Shown in pieces: positions 1 through 6,550 of a stretch of DNA of 15,112 nucleotides. Numbering within the stretch: position 1 is the first letter of the stretch; the number at the start of each line of letters is the position of its first letter. The translations under genes were made by a program, and so were the position numbers. The DNA is from Nitrospirota bacterium. GTDB lineage: Bacteria; Nitrospirota; Nitrospiria; Nitrospirales; Nitrospiraceae. The stretch lies in NCBI GenBank assembly GCA_016235225.1, contig JACRLS010000190.1, forward strand, positions 1-15,112, given 5' to 3'. Under the pieces are notes generated by a model. That model was not told where the DNA came from, ran no database searches, and was given only the letters and a program-made list of their open reading frames with translations.

Positions 1-366
1 GCGATACTGCTTGTTCTGAATGTGCCGCACTTCGATCCCCGTCTCATCTTGCAGGACATAGCTGAGGAGCCCGTTGTCGGGGGCAAGAAAGTGGTAGCGG
101 TTCGTCGTGACGAGCAAGGGCTTTCGCGCTGATCCCACGCCGGGATCGACGACCGCCACATGGACGGTGCCGTCGGGAAAATAGCGATAGCAGGCTTTGA
201 GCAGGTAGGCCGCTTCCTCCACCTGATGAGGCGTCACGTGATGGGAGAGGTCCACAATCGTGGTTTGCGAGTTGATCCCCAGGATGACGCCTTTCATGCT
301 GGCGACAAAGTAGTCGCGATCGCCGAAGTCGGTCAGGAGTGTGATGAGGGAAATGGCAGCAGGCAT
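1..366 (-). CDS. SAM hydroxide adenosyltransferase (DUF62 family), N-terminal part, cut by window edge
   Basis: Reading the minus strand from ATG at 366 gives 122 residues open to the first base of the window, so the C-terminal half is missing. The family hydrolyses S-adenosylmethionine to adenosine and methionine and is related to the SAM-dependent fluorinase and chlorinase. Visible family marks are LLTDFGDRDYFVASMKG near the N-terminus (residues 10-26), VVDPGVGSARK (72-82) and APDNGLLSYV (95-104). Asp74 and Arg81 have the 7-residue spacing of the Asp and Arg of the Asp-Arg-His triad of the archaeal hydrolases; the His would lie beyond the edge. No Shine-Dalgarno is visible before this ATG; a heptamer repeat lies just upstream instead. 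It follows greA on the same strand after a 134-base gap. A halogenase role cannot be excluded from this half, but the Asp/Arg pair favours the hydrolase. Confidence 0.88.
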   Translation of the reverse strand, partial: MPAAISLITLLTDFGDRDYFVASMKGVILGINSQTTIVDLSHHVTPHQVEEAAYLLKACYRYFPDGTVHVAVVDPGVGSARKPLLVTTNRYHFLAPDNGLLSYVLQDETGIEVRHIQNKQYR

Positions 367-378
367 GATCAAGGACAG

Positions 379-406
379 TGATGCGTGATGCGTGATGCGT
401 GATGCG
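379..406. repeat. Tandem heptamer, four exact copies of TGATGCG
   Basis: Four perfect head-to-tail copies of TGATGCG occupy 379-406, ending 12 bases upstream of the start codon of the SAM hydrolase gene. Related but degenerate pieces, including an inverted copy (ACGCATCA, 487-494) and CGCATGAC (467-474), lie nearer greA, so most of the 367-500 gap seems built from this unit. No convincing terminator was found in the gap; there is a short 5-bp hairpin around 419-432 without a T-run. Confidence 0.9.
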
Positions 407-500
407 CCAAGAAATTGTCTCTGTGAAGAGAGAGGCCCATGACGCTCTGTATGCAGAATGCCTTACGCATGACGATTCACGGGTGACGCATCACGGCCTT

Positions 501-977
501 TTAAGCTTCTTCGAAGCGGATTTCGAGGACTTCGTATTCGGCGACGCGGGCAGGCGTCTGGACCTCCACAAAATCGCCCACCCGCTTCCCGATCAGAGCT
601 CGTCCCACGGGTGATTGCACGGAGATCTTGCCGTCCTTCAAGTCGGCTTCGTCCTGTCCAACCAGCATGTATTGTTTCTTTTGCCGCGACTCGGATTCGA
701 TGACGACCACGGTTGCGCCGAACACGATGGTCTCGCTGGTGCGATTGGCGATTTCGATGATCCGCGCATCTGCCAGCTTCCCTTCGAGCTCTTTGATCCG
801 GGACTCGATGAAACCTTGCCGCTCCTTGGCGGCATCGTACTCCGCGTTCTCGCTCAGATCGCCGTGGGAGCGGGCCTCGGCAATGTCTCCGATCACTTTC
901 AGTCGCTCCACCTTCTTGAGTCGATCGAGCTCCGCCCGCAATGCGTCATAGCCCTTCTTGGTAATCGGTGTCGGCAT
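501..977 (-). CDS. greA: Transcription elongation factor GreA
   Basis: 158 residues, the normal GreA length. The factor enters the secondary channel of stalled, backtracked RNA polymerase and stimulates cleavage of the RNA 3' end. The N-terminal half is a charged coiled-coil starting MPTPITKKGYDALRAEL and carrying the acidic tip HGDLSENAEYDAAKERQ (residues 38-54), with Asp40 and Glu43 matching the catalytic-tip acids Asp41/Glu44 of the E. coli protein. The C-terminal FKBP-like domain includes SPVGRALIGKRVGDFVEV (122-139). The start is the ATG at 975-977, with a clear GGAGGA Shine-Dalgarno at 981-986, the best ribosome site in the cluster. It follows carB by 188 bases of repeat-filled DNA, so it may have its own promoter, but I see no clear one. 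Confidence 0.97.
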   Translation of the reverse strand: MPTPITKKGYDALRAELDRLKKVERLKVIGDIAEARSHGDLSENAEYDAAKERQGFIESRIKELEGKLADARIIEIANRTSETIVFGATVVVIESESRQKKQYMLVGQDEADLKDGKISVQSPVGRALIGKRVGDFVEVQTPARVAEYEVLEIRFEEA

Positions 978-1046
978 TCGTCCTCCAAACTACAACGCTG
1001 AACTGTGGACGCGGCCTTCGGCGGGGTCAGGCCGCCCGGAGCTTGT

Positions 1047-1084
1047 CCCTCGACCAGGCTCGGGACCCTGAGTCCATCGAAGGG
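1047..1084. repeat. REP-like imperfect palindrome between carB and greA
   Basis: On the plus strand this 38-base element starts CCCTCGACCAGGCTCGGG and ends CCTGAGTCCATCGAAGGG, giving an imperfect dyad with outer arms CCCTCGA/TCGAAGGG and an inner CTCGGG/CCTGAG hairpin containing one G-U pair. It resembles the dispersed CTTCGAC...CTCAGG type of intergenic palindrome that I recall from several bacterial genomes. Just beside it, GCGGCC (1011-1016) and GGCCGC (1030-1035) form a second inverted pair. It may fold in the carB-greA mRNA. Neither hairpin has a T-run, so they are not intrinsic terminators. Confidence 0.6.
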
Positions 1085-1094
1085 CCGAGGGGCG

Positions 1095-1118
1095 GAACGA
1101 TGAACGAGGAACAAAGAG
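1095..1118. repeat. Degenerate heptamer array (CGATGAA-type), plus orientation
   Basis: Units CGATGAA, CGAGGAA and CAAAGAG follow each other at 1098-1118, preceded by GGAA. This is the same heptamer family found in the opposite orientation at 1144-1171, so the two arrays form an inverted pair. Another single unit, CGCTGAA, lies at 996-1002. Confidence 0.65.
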
Positions 1119-1143
1119 GAGCTTGGTCAGTCCTCCGACCACC

Positions 1144-1171
1144 TTCTTCGTTCAGCGTTCATCATTCATCG
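1144..1171. repeat. Heptamer array overlapping the carB stop codon
   Basis: Four plus-strand units TTCTTCG, TTCAGCG, TTCATCA, TTCATCG run without gaps. Read on the minus strand they are CGATGAA, TGATGAA, CGCTGAA, CGAAGAA. The first unit in that direction supplies the last sense codon (CGA) and the TGA stop of carB, so the array begins inside the gene. Confidence 0.75.
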
Positions 1172-4100
1172 TTTTGCACTTCCTGTGCCGTGGTACTCCT
1201 GGAGAGACCGGATGGACAATCCCTTCTTCCCCATGGCCTCGATGCCCATGGTCGCCGCCTTGGCGCCCGGCATGGTGGTGAAATACGGGAGGCCTTTGCG
1301 CAGCGCCTCGAGGCGAATCGAGGCCGAATCGTCATGCGAAGCCTTGCTTCCGACGGTGTTCACCACGAGCGCAATCTCTCCGTTCTTGATGTGATCCACG
1401 AGGTGCGGGCGGCCTTCCTTCACTTTGTTGACGGCTTGGACCTCGATCCCCTGGTCACGAAAGAACGCGGCGGTGCCCTTGGTGGCTTGCACGCGGAAGC
1501 CCAAACGAAGCATCCGGCGCGCGATGTCGAGGGCCGCGGATTTGTCGCGATCCTTTACGCTGATGAGAATAGTGCCGCCGGTCGGGAGCGTGACGCCGGC
1601 CGCCGCCTGGGACTTGGCAAAAGCCCAGCCGACGTCCTGGTCGATGCCCATCACTTCGCCCGTCGACTTCATTTCCGGCCCCAGGAGCACATCGACCCCT
1701 GGAAATTTGGTGAACGGGAACACGGCTTCTTTCACGGCCACATGGGTGATCGGTGGGACCTCCAAAAACCCCAGGTCGGGCAGCGACCGACCCAACATGA
1801 CCTTCATGGCCAGTTTGGCCAGCGGCACGCCGATGGATTTGCTGACAAAGGGAACGGTGCGCGACCCGCGAGGATTCACTTCCAGCACATAGAGGACGCC
1901 GTGCTTGACGGCGAACTGGATGTTCATCAGTCCGACGACCTTGAGGTCCCTGGCCAGTTCGACGGTCTGGCGTCGGATCTCCGCGATCATCGACGAGGTC
2001 AAGGAATAGGGAGGCAAGGAGCAGGCGGAGTCGCCGGAATGGACTCCGGCTTCCTCAATATGTTCCATGATGCCCGCCACGACGACGTGGGTGCCGTCCG
2101 CAATGGCGTCCACATCGACCTCGATCGCATCTTCGAGATACTTGTCGATCAGGACCGGATGGTCGGGCGAGGCCTTGACTGCCGTGTCCATGTAATGGAG
2201 CAGTCCGTCGCGATCGTAGACGATCCGCATGGCTCGGCCTCCCAAGACATAGGAAGGGCGCATCATCACCGGGTAATGGATGGACTCCGCCACACGAAGG
2301 GCTTCGTCGACGGATCGGGCCATCCCGCTCTCGGCCTGTTTCAGGCCGAGACGAACCAGCAATTCCCGGAACCGCTCTCGGTCTTCGGCGCGATCGATCG
2401 CGTCAGGACTGGTGCCCAGGATGCGGACACCGGCCCGTTCGAGAGGGAGGGCTAATTTCAAGGGTGTTTGTCCGCCGAACTGGACGACCACGCCAAGGGG
2501 CTTTTCACGCTCCACAATGGCCAGAACGTCTTCCTCCGTCAGCGGCTCGAAGTAGAGACGGTCGGACGTATCGTAGTCCGTGCTGACCGTCTCGGGGTTG
2601 CAGTTCACCATGATGGTTTCGACGCCTTCTTCACGAAGGGCCATTGCGGCGTGCACGCAGCAATAATCAAACTCAATGCCCTGGCCGATGCGGTTGGGCC
2701 CACCCCCTAGAATCATCACCCGACGCCGATCCGTGGGGCGGGATTCGCATTCGCGCTCGTACGTCGAATAGAGATAGGGCGTGTGCGCTTCGAACTCGGC
2801 GGCGCAGGTGTCCACGCGTTTGTAGGTCACGCCTCCGGTGGTTCCAGCGGGTGCCGCCTGTTGGCGCCAACGCCGGACTTCAATCTCGGTGGTGCCGGTC
2901 AAGGCGGCAATCCGCCGGTCGGAAAAGCCCAGGCGCTTTGCCTGCCACATGAGGGAAGTGCTGAGTGCTGAGTGCTGAGTATCGAGTAGCGGATGAGACG
3001 CGGAACGGAGCTGGGCTTCGAAGTCGACAAGTTGCTGGAGCTGATCCAGAAACCAGGGATCGACCTTGGTGCAGTCAGCCAGTTCCTTCACCGAAAACCC
3101 GGCACGGAGCGCATCGGCGAGATGCCAGAGACGGTCCGGATGGGGAGCGCGCAAGACCGTCTTGATGGATTCTTTGGCGTTGACGCAGGCCGCGTCCGAC
3201 GGGGTCAATCCGTCCAAGGCGGACAAGGACACGAGACCGTAGCGATCGACCTCCAACGACCGAATGGCTTTTTGCAGAGCCTCCTTGAAGGTCCGGCCCA
3301 TCGCCATCGCCTCCCCGACCGATTTCATCTGTGTCGTGAGCGTCGGATCGGACCCGGGGAACTTTTCGAAGGCAAAGCGTGGCACCTTGACGACCACGTA
3401 GTCGATGGAAGGCTCAAAGGCCGCCTTGGTGACCCGCGTAATATCGTTTGTGAGTTCGTCCAGCGTATAGCCGACGGCGAGTTTCGCCGCGATCTTGGCG
3501 ATGGGGAAGCCCGTGGCTTTGGAGGCCAAGGCGGAGCTGCGAGAGACGCGGGGATTCATCTCGATGATGACCATCTCGCCTGTGTCCGGATGAATGCCGA
3601 ACTGGATGTTGGAGCCGCCGGTATCCACCCCGATTTCCCGGATGATACGGATGGCCGCATCCCGCATGACCTGATATTCCTTGTCTGTCAGCGTCATGGT
3701 GGGGGCGACGGTGATGCTGTCGCCGGTGTGCACGCCCATGGGATCAACGTTCTCGATCGGGCAGACAATGACGACATTGTCCTTCAGGTCGCGCATGACC
3801 TCGAGCTCATATTCCTTCCATCCGAGGACCGATTGTTCGACCAACACTTGTCCGACCGGGCTCATGGCCAATCCCCAGTCGATCATGCGTTCGTATTCTT
3901 CACGATTGTACGCGACATTGCCGCCGGTCCCGCCGAGCGTGAAGGACGGCCGCACGATCACCGGGAATCCCCCGATCGCGTCGAGAGCCTGGGGCGCCGC
4001 CTGCCGGTTGGTCACCATGACGCTCGCCGGGACTTTGAGACCGATCCGGGCCATGGCTCGCTTGAAGAGGTCGCGGTCTTCAGCCTTCACGATCGCCTCA

Positions 4101-4459
4101 TAGGAGGCGCCGATCAGCCGGACCTTGTATTTCTCCAGCGTGCCGCGTTTGGCGAGGGCGACGGCCGTATTGAGAGCCGTCTGGCCGCCCATGGTCGGCA
4201 GGATGGCATCGGGCCGTTCCCGCTCAATGACCTGTTCGACGACGTCCGGCGTGATCGGCTCGACATAGGTGCGGTCGGCCAGCTCGGGGTCCGTCATGAT
4301 CGTGGCCGGATTGCTGTTGATCAGCACGACCCGGTAGCCCTCCTCCCGAAGCGCTTTACAGGCTTGCGTGCCCGAATAATCAAACTCGCAGGCCTGGCCG
4401 ATGACAATGGGCCCGGACCCGATCAGGAGGATGGTTTTGATGTCGGTGCGTTTCGGCAT
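1166..4459 (-). CDS. carB: Carbamoyl-phosphate synthase large subunit
   Basis: 1097 residues (E. coli CarB 1073). It uses ammonia from CarA, bicarbonate and two ATP to make carbamoyl phosphate for pyrimidines and arginine. Two ATP-grasp halves are clear: N-terminal half MPKRTDIK...GQACEFDYSGTQACKALREEGYR, RPSFTLGGTGGNVAYN (170-185), HTGDSITVAP and MNPRVSRSSALASKATGFP (301-319); C-terminal half GGGPNRIGQGIEFDYCCVHAAMALREEG, PETVSTDYDTSDRLYFEP, RPSYVLGGRAMRIVYD. The last part is the MGS-like allosteric domain with NKVKEGRPHLVDHIKNGE. The frame stays open upstream to 4657, but the start is placed at the ATG giving MPKRTDIK, the conserved N-terminus; the longer version would overlap the M48 gene. 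No Shine-Dalgarno is visible there. Residues about 486-503, in the oligomerization domain, contain a heptamer-repeat insertion. carB is separated from carA by two peptidase genes. Confidence 0.97.
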   Translation of the reverse strand: MPKRTDIKTILLIGSGPIVIGQACEFDYSGTQACKALREEGYRVVLINSNPATIMTDPELADRTYVEPITPDVVEQVIERERPDAILPTMGGQTALNTAVALAKRGTLEKYKVRLIGASYEAIVKAEDRDLFKRAMARIGLKVPASVMVTNRQAAPQALDAIGGFPVIVRPSFTLGGTGGNVAYNREEYERMIDWGLAMSPVGQVLVEQSVLGWKEYELEVMRDLKDNVVIVCPIENVDPMGVHTGDSITVAPTMTLTDKEYQVMRDAAIRIIREIGVDTGGSNIQFGIHPDTGEMVIIEMNPRVSRSSALASKATGFPIAKIAAKLAVGYTLDELTNDITRVTKAAFEPSIDYVVVKVPRFAFEKFPGSDPTLTTQMKSVGEAMAMGRTFKEALQKAIRSLEVDRYGLVSLSALDGLTPSDAACVNAKESIKTVLRAPHPDRLWHLADALRAGFSVKELADCTKVDPWFLDQLQQLVDFEAQLRSASHPLLDTQHSALSTSLMWQAKRLGFSDRRIAALTGTTEIEVRRWRQQAAPAGTTGGVTYKRVDTCAAEFEAHTPYLYSTYERECESRPTDRRRVMILGGGPNRIGQGIEFDYCCVHAAMALREEGVETIMVNCNPETVSTDYDTSDRLYFEPLTEEDVLAIVEREKPLGVVVQFGGQTPLKLALPLERAGVRILGTSPDAIDRAEDRERFRELLVRLGLKQAESGMARSVDEALRVAESIHYPVMMRPSYVLGGRAMRIVYDRDGLLHYMDTAVKASPDHPVLIDKYLEDAIEVDVDAIADGTHVVVAGIMEHIEEAGVHSGDSACSLPPYSLTSSMIAEIRRQTVELARDLKVVGLMNIQFAVKHGVLYVLEVNPRGSRTVPFVSKSIGVPLAKLAMKVMLGRSLPDLGFLEVPPITHVAVKEAVFPFTKFPGVDVLLGPEMKSTGEVMGIDQDVGWAFAKSQAAAGVTLPTGGTILISVKDRDKSAALDIARRMLRLGFRVQATKGTAAFFRDQGIEVQAVNKVKEGRPHLVDHIKNGEIALVVNTVGSKASHDDSASIRLEALRKGLPYFTTMPGAKAATMGIEAMGKKGLSIRSLQEYHGTGSAKR
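2957..2980. repeat. Heptamer repeat inside carB, (AGTGCTG)x3 plus AGT
   Basis: Three exact copies of AGTGCTG occupy 2957-2977, followed by AGT and a decayed AGTATCGAGTAGC stretch. Read on the carB strand it encodes the middle of LLDTQHSALSTS. Three heptamers make 21 bases, exactly seven codons, and the segment between WFL and KRLGF is seven residues longer here than in E. coli CarB as I remember it. The insertion therefore keeps the frame. Confidence 0.85.
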
Positions 4460-4468
4460 GGGCGTTTT

Positions 4469-4500
4469 GGCTATGGGTGATAGGCTATGGGCGATAGGCT
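4469..4500. repeat. Tandem 14-mer (GGCTATGGGYGATA x2) just upstream of carB
   Basis: GGCTATGGGTGATA (4469-4482) is followed directly by GGCTATGGGCGATA (4483-4496) and GGCT. The unit can be read as two diverged heptamers. A related inverted stretch, CTATGGCCCATAGGCC (4522-4537), lies on the other side of the gap. Together they fill most of the 85 bases between the M48 gene and carB and end 9 bases before the carB start codon, where no Shine-Dalgarno can be seen. Confidence 0.85.
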
Positions 4501-4544
4501 CAACCGGTTCTGTCTGTTCATCTATGGCCCATAGGCCACGAGTC

Positions 4545-5507
4545 TTATCCTGCTTTTGGCATAGGTCCGAACGCCGGAACGTCGTGTTTCTCCGACGGGG
4601 GCGTTGGCGTGCCGGACGGATGATAGAACCGCAAGGCGTCGGGAATCCACGCTTCAATCTGATTGATACGAGTGATGTCCGACGGGTGCGTCGAGAGAAA
4701 CTCCGGAATCGCGGCCGCCGAGCGGAAGCACAGCTTGCCGATCATGTTGCGGGGACACCCGCTCATCCGTTCCCAGAACGGCACCGCCTCATGCGGGTCG
4801 TAGCCTGCTGAGGCCATCAGGCGCAAGCCAATCAGGTCGGCCTCGGATTCCTGCTTCCGGTTGAAGGGCAAGGACACGCCGATCCCGTAGGCGCTTTGGA
4901 GCCCCTGCACCACATCGGGCCGGACGGCGCCGGCGGCCGCTCCCGCCATCGCACCCAGTTGCGCGATCTGCTCGAGGACGCTTCGGCTCATGCGTTCCGC
5001 GCCATGTCGTTGGAGCGCATGAGCGATCTCATGGCCCATGACGGTGGCCAGCCCGGCCTCCGTCTGCGTGACTTTCAGAATGCCCGTGAACACCGCGACT
5101 TTGCCGCCCGGGAGACAGAAGGCGTTGATCGTTTGATCGTCGTGGATGACGGCAAACTCCCAGTGATACTCCGGCTTGTTGGCGACGTCCGCGATGCGCC
5201 GTCCGACGCGATTGATCAGCTCGTTCACCTCGGGGTTGGCTGCCAGGGGCGCCTGCCGGAGGACTTCGCGAAACGCGCGGACGCCCATCGTGATTTCCTT
5301 GTCTTCTGAAATGAAGATCAGCTGGTCGCGGGCTGTGCCGGGGGCGCGATAGCAGCCTGTCAGCGACGAGAACATGCTGAGGGCCGAGGCGGCGCCGAGG
5401 GCGGTCCAGATGCCGAACGCGCTCTTGAGCCCGAGCGCGATCGCCGCGCGCCGTCCCACCGGCGTGGCGAAGAATTTGTTGATCTGTTGATTCGTTGATT
5501 GGCTCAT
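4545..5507 (-). CDS. M48 family metallopeptidase, probable lipoprotein
   Basis: 320 residues from the ATG at 5507. It is a zinc peptidase of the M48 (Ste24/HtpX/BepA-like) class, expected at the membrane facing the periplasm, where relatives take part in envelope protein quality control. The zinc motif is HEIAH (159-163) with the third ligand in KQESEADLIG (Glu222); STHPSD occurs near the C-terminus. The N-terminus has GRRAAIAL, then a hydrophobic stretch ending in a lipobox SSLTGC (Cys52). The twin Arg hints at Tat export but the motif is not canonical. The start is uncertain: ATG 5543 is also in frame, neither has a Shine-Dalgarno, and both lie in octamer repeats that encode residues about 3-11. 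It follows sppA and precedes carB. No TPR domain as in BepA is visible, so I give no symbol. Confidence 0.9.
   Translation of the reverse strand: MSQSTNQQINKFFATPVGRRAAIALGLKSAFGIWTALGAASALSMFSSLTGCYRAPGTARDQLIFISEDKEITMGVRAFREVLRQAPLAANPEVNELINRVGRRIADVANKPEYHWEFAVIHDDQTINAFCLPGGKVAVFTGILKVTQTEAGLATVMGHEIAHALQRHGAERMSRSVLEQIAQLGAMAGAAAGAVRPDVVQGLQSAYGIGVSLPFNRKQESEADLIGLRLMASAGYDPHEAVPFWERMSGCPRNMIGKLCFRSAAAIPEFLSTHPSDITRINQIEAWIPDALRFYHPSGTPTPPSEKHDVPAFGPMPKAG
5475..5498. repeat. Octamer array (NNNGTTGA x3) inside the 5' end of the M48 gene
   Basis: TTTGTTGA, TCTGTTGA and TTCGTTGA follow each other without gaps, with a partial fourth unit TTGG. On the coding strand they encode the Ser/Thr/Asn/Gln-rich start of the M48 protein (STNQQINK). 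The composition is unlike the rest of the protein. Confidence 0.75.
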
Positions 5508-5530
5508 TGCAGGATCATGTTGTTCGAACA

Positions 5531-5562
5531 ATCTATCAATCATTAAATCATCAATTCACTAA
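5531..5562. repeat. Degenerate octamer array between sppA and the M48 gene
   Basis: Units ATCTATCA, ATCATTAA, ATCATCAA and TTCACTAA share an eight-base period and fill the gap between the sppA stop (5570) and the M48 start. The stretch is A+T rich and clearly different in composition from flanking coding DNA. An alternative in-frame ATG for the M48 gene (5541-5543) lies inside it. Confidence 0.65.
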
Positions 5563-5569
5563 ATTCCCA

Positions 5570-6550
5570 TTACGGCATCCACAGATACATGAATTGCGGA
5601 GTGCCCCCCTTCACCAGCGCGAGCAGATCAAACCCGTTCAACGGGGAGGAGCCGAAGGGTCCGGAGAAGAGCGAGGCATAGATGTTGGGGCGATACTCTC
5701 CAGGGCGGCGGTAGCGCACAATTTTCGCGTCGCTGAGGCCTGCTTCCTGTTTGGCGAGGGTCATCGCGTCATCCAAGTAGCCGATGCCATCAATCAGGCC
5801 CAGCGCCTTGGCTTGCTCACCCGAATAGACGCGTCCATCCGCGAGCTTGCGAATGGTGTCGGCCGTGAGGTTGGGTCGTCCGCTCTTGATGACGGTCAGG
5901 AACCGCTCGTAGAACGAATCGATCAGCCCTTGGAAAATGGCGCGCTCTTCGTCGGTCATCATGCGAAAAGGCGATCCCATGTCTTTTCGCGGGCCGGAAA
6001 CGACGGCCTTGGTTTCGAGCCCTATTTTTTGCAACAGACCCTGGGCGTTCACCGTGAGCATGATGACGCCGAGGCTGCCCGTCACGGACGAGGGATGGGC
6101 TACCACCGTATCGGCCGCCATGGCGACATAATAACCACCGGAGGCCCCCACATCCATGATCGAGGCCACGACCGGAATCTTCTTGCGTTCCTTGAACGTG
6201 CGGATTTCATGGTAGAGAATGTCGGAGGCCGTGACTGTTCCCCCCGGACTGTTGATCCGGAGGACAATGGCCTTGATCGCCGGATCCTCCCCGGCTTTCG
6301 TCAACTCTTCCTTCAGGTGCGCGACCAGGTTGGGCCGCTCGACCAATCCGCTTTCCTCCAGATTGCTGATCGTACCTGAAAGGTCCATCAGCAGCACTTT
6401 GGCGTCGCCGGTGCCGCTGATCGTCTCTTCCTTGAGGGGAGACGGCTGGGGCAGGAGGTTGATCGTGATACAACCCGAGAGCAGCAAGAGGCCGACCGAT
6501 ATCGCCATGAGCGTCGCGGGCAAGCGCCGCACTCCGAAGCACTTACGCAT
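5570..6550 (-). CDS. sppA: Signal peptide peptidase SppA (S49 family), lipoprotein form
   Basis: 326 residues, the short single-domain SppA type. Family members cleave residual signal peptides in the membrane using a Ser-Lys dyad. The N-terminus has a hydrophobic segment ending in lipobox LLLSGC (Cys27), so it is likely a lipoprotein rather than a classic membrane-spanning SppA. Motifs: RINSPGGTVTASD (98-110), nucleophile Ser137 in DVGASGGYYVAMAAD, SVTGSLGV (155-162), and the general base Lys189 in SGPRKDMGSPFR. The Ser-to-Lys distance of 52 residues equals that of the Bacillus subtilis enzyme (147/199). YSGEQAKALGLID further supports the family. The ATG overlaps the last 8 bases of carA (ATGCGTAA), implying translational coupling. 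Its place between carA and carB is unusual. The symbol reflects family, not proven orthology. Confidence 0.94.
   Translation of the reverse strand: MRKCFGVRRLPATLMAISVGLLLLSGCITINLLPQPSPLKEETISGTGDAKVLLMDLSGTISNLEESGLVERPNLVAHLKEELTKAGEDPAIKAIVLRINSPGGTVTASDILYHEIRTFKERKKIPVVASIMDVGASGGYYVAMAADTVVAHPSSVTGSLGVIMLTVNAQGLLQKIGLETKAVVSGPRKDMGSPFRMMTDEERAIFQGLIDSFYERFLTVIKSGRPNLTADTIRKLADGRVYSGEQAKALGLIDGIGYLDDAMTLAKQEAGLSDAKIVRYRRPGEYRPNIYASLFSGPFGSSPLNGFDLLALVKGGTPQFMYLWMP

Noticed and set aside
379..406. TGATGCG run as a CRISPR or iteron array
   Set aside because: The units are contiguous with no spacers, and no cas, rep or origin gene is nearby.
968..4480. Long plus-strand open frames at 968-2455 and 2993-4480 (495 residues each)
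   Set aside because: They lie antisense to carB, are rich in His, Arg, Asp and Gly as expected from a high-G+C shadow, and match no family I recognise.
4460..4657. N-terminal extension of carB by 66 residues (open frame to 4657)
   Set aside because: It overlaps the M48 coding region, is partly encoded by the 14-mer repeat, and CarB proteins start at MPKRTDIK.
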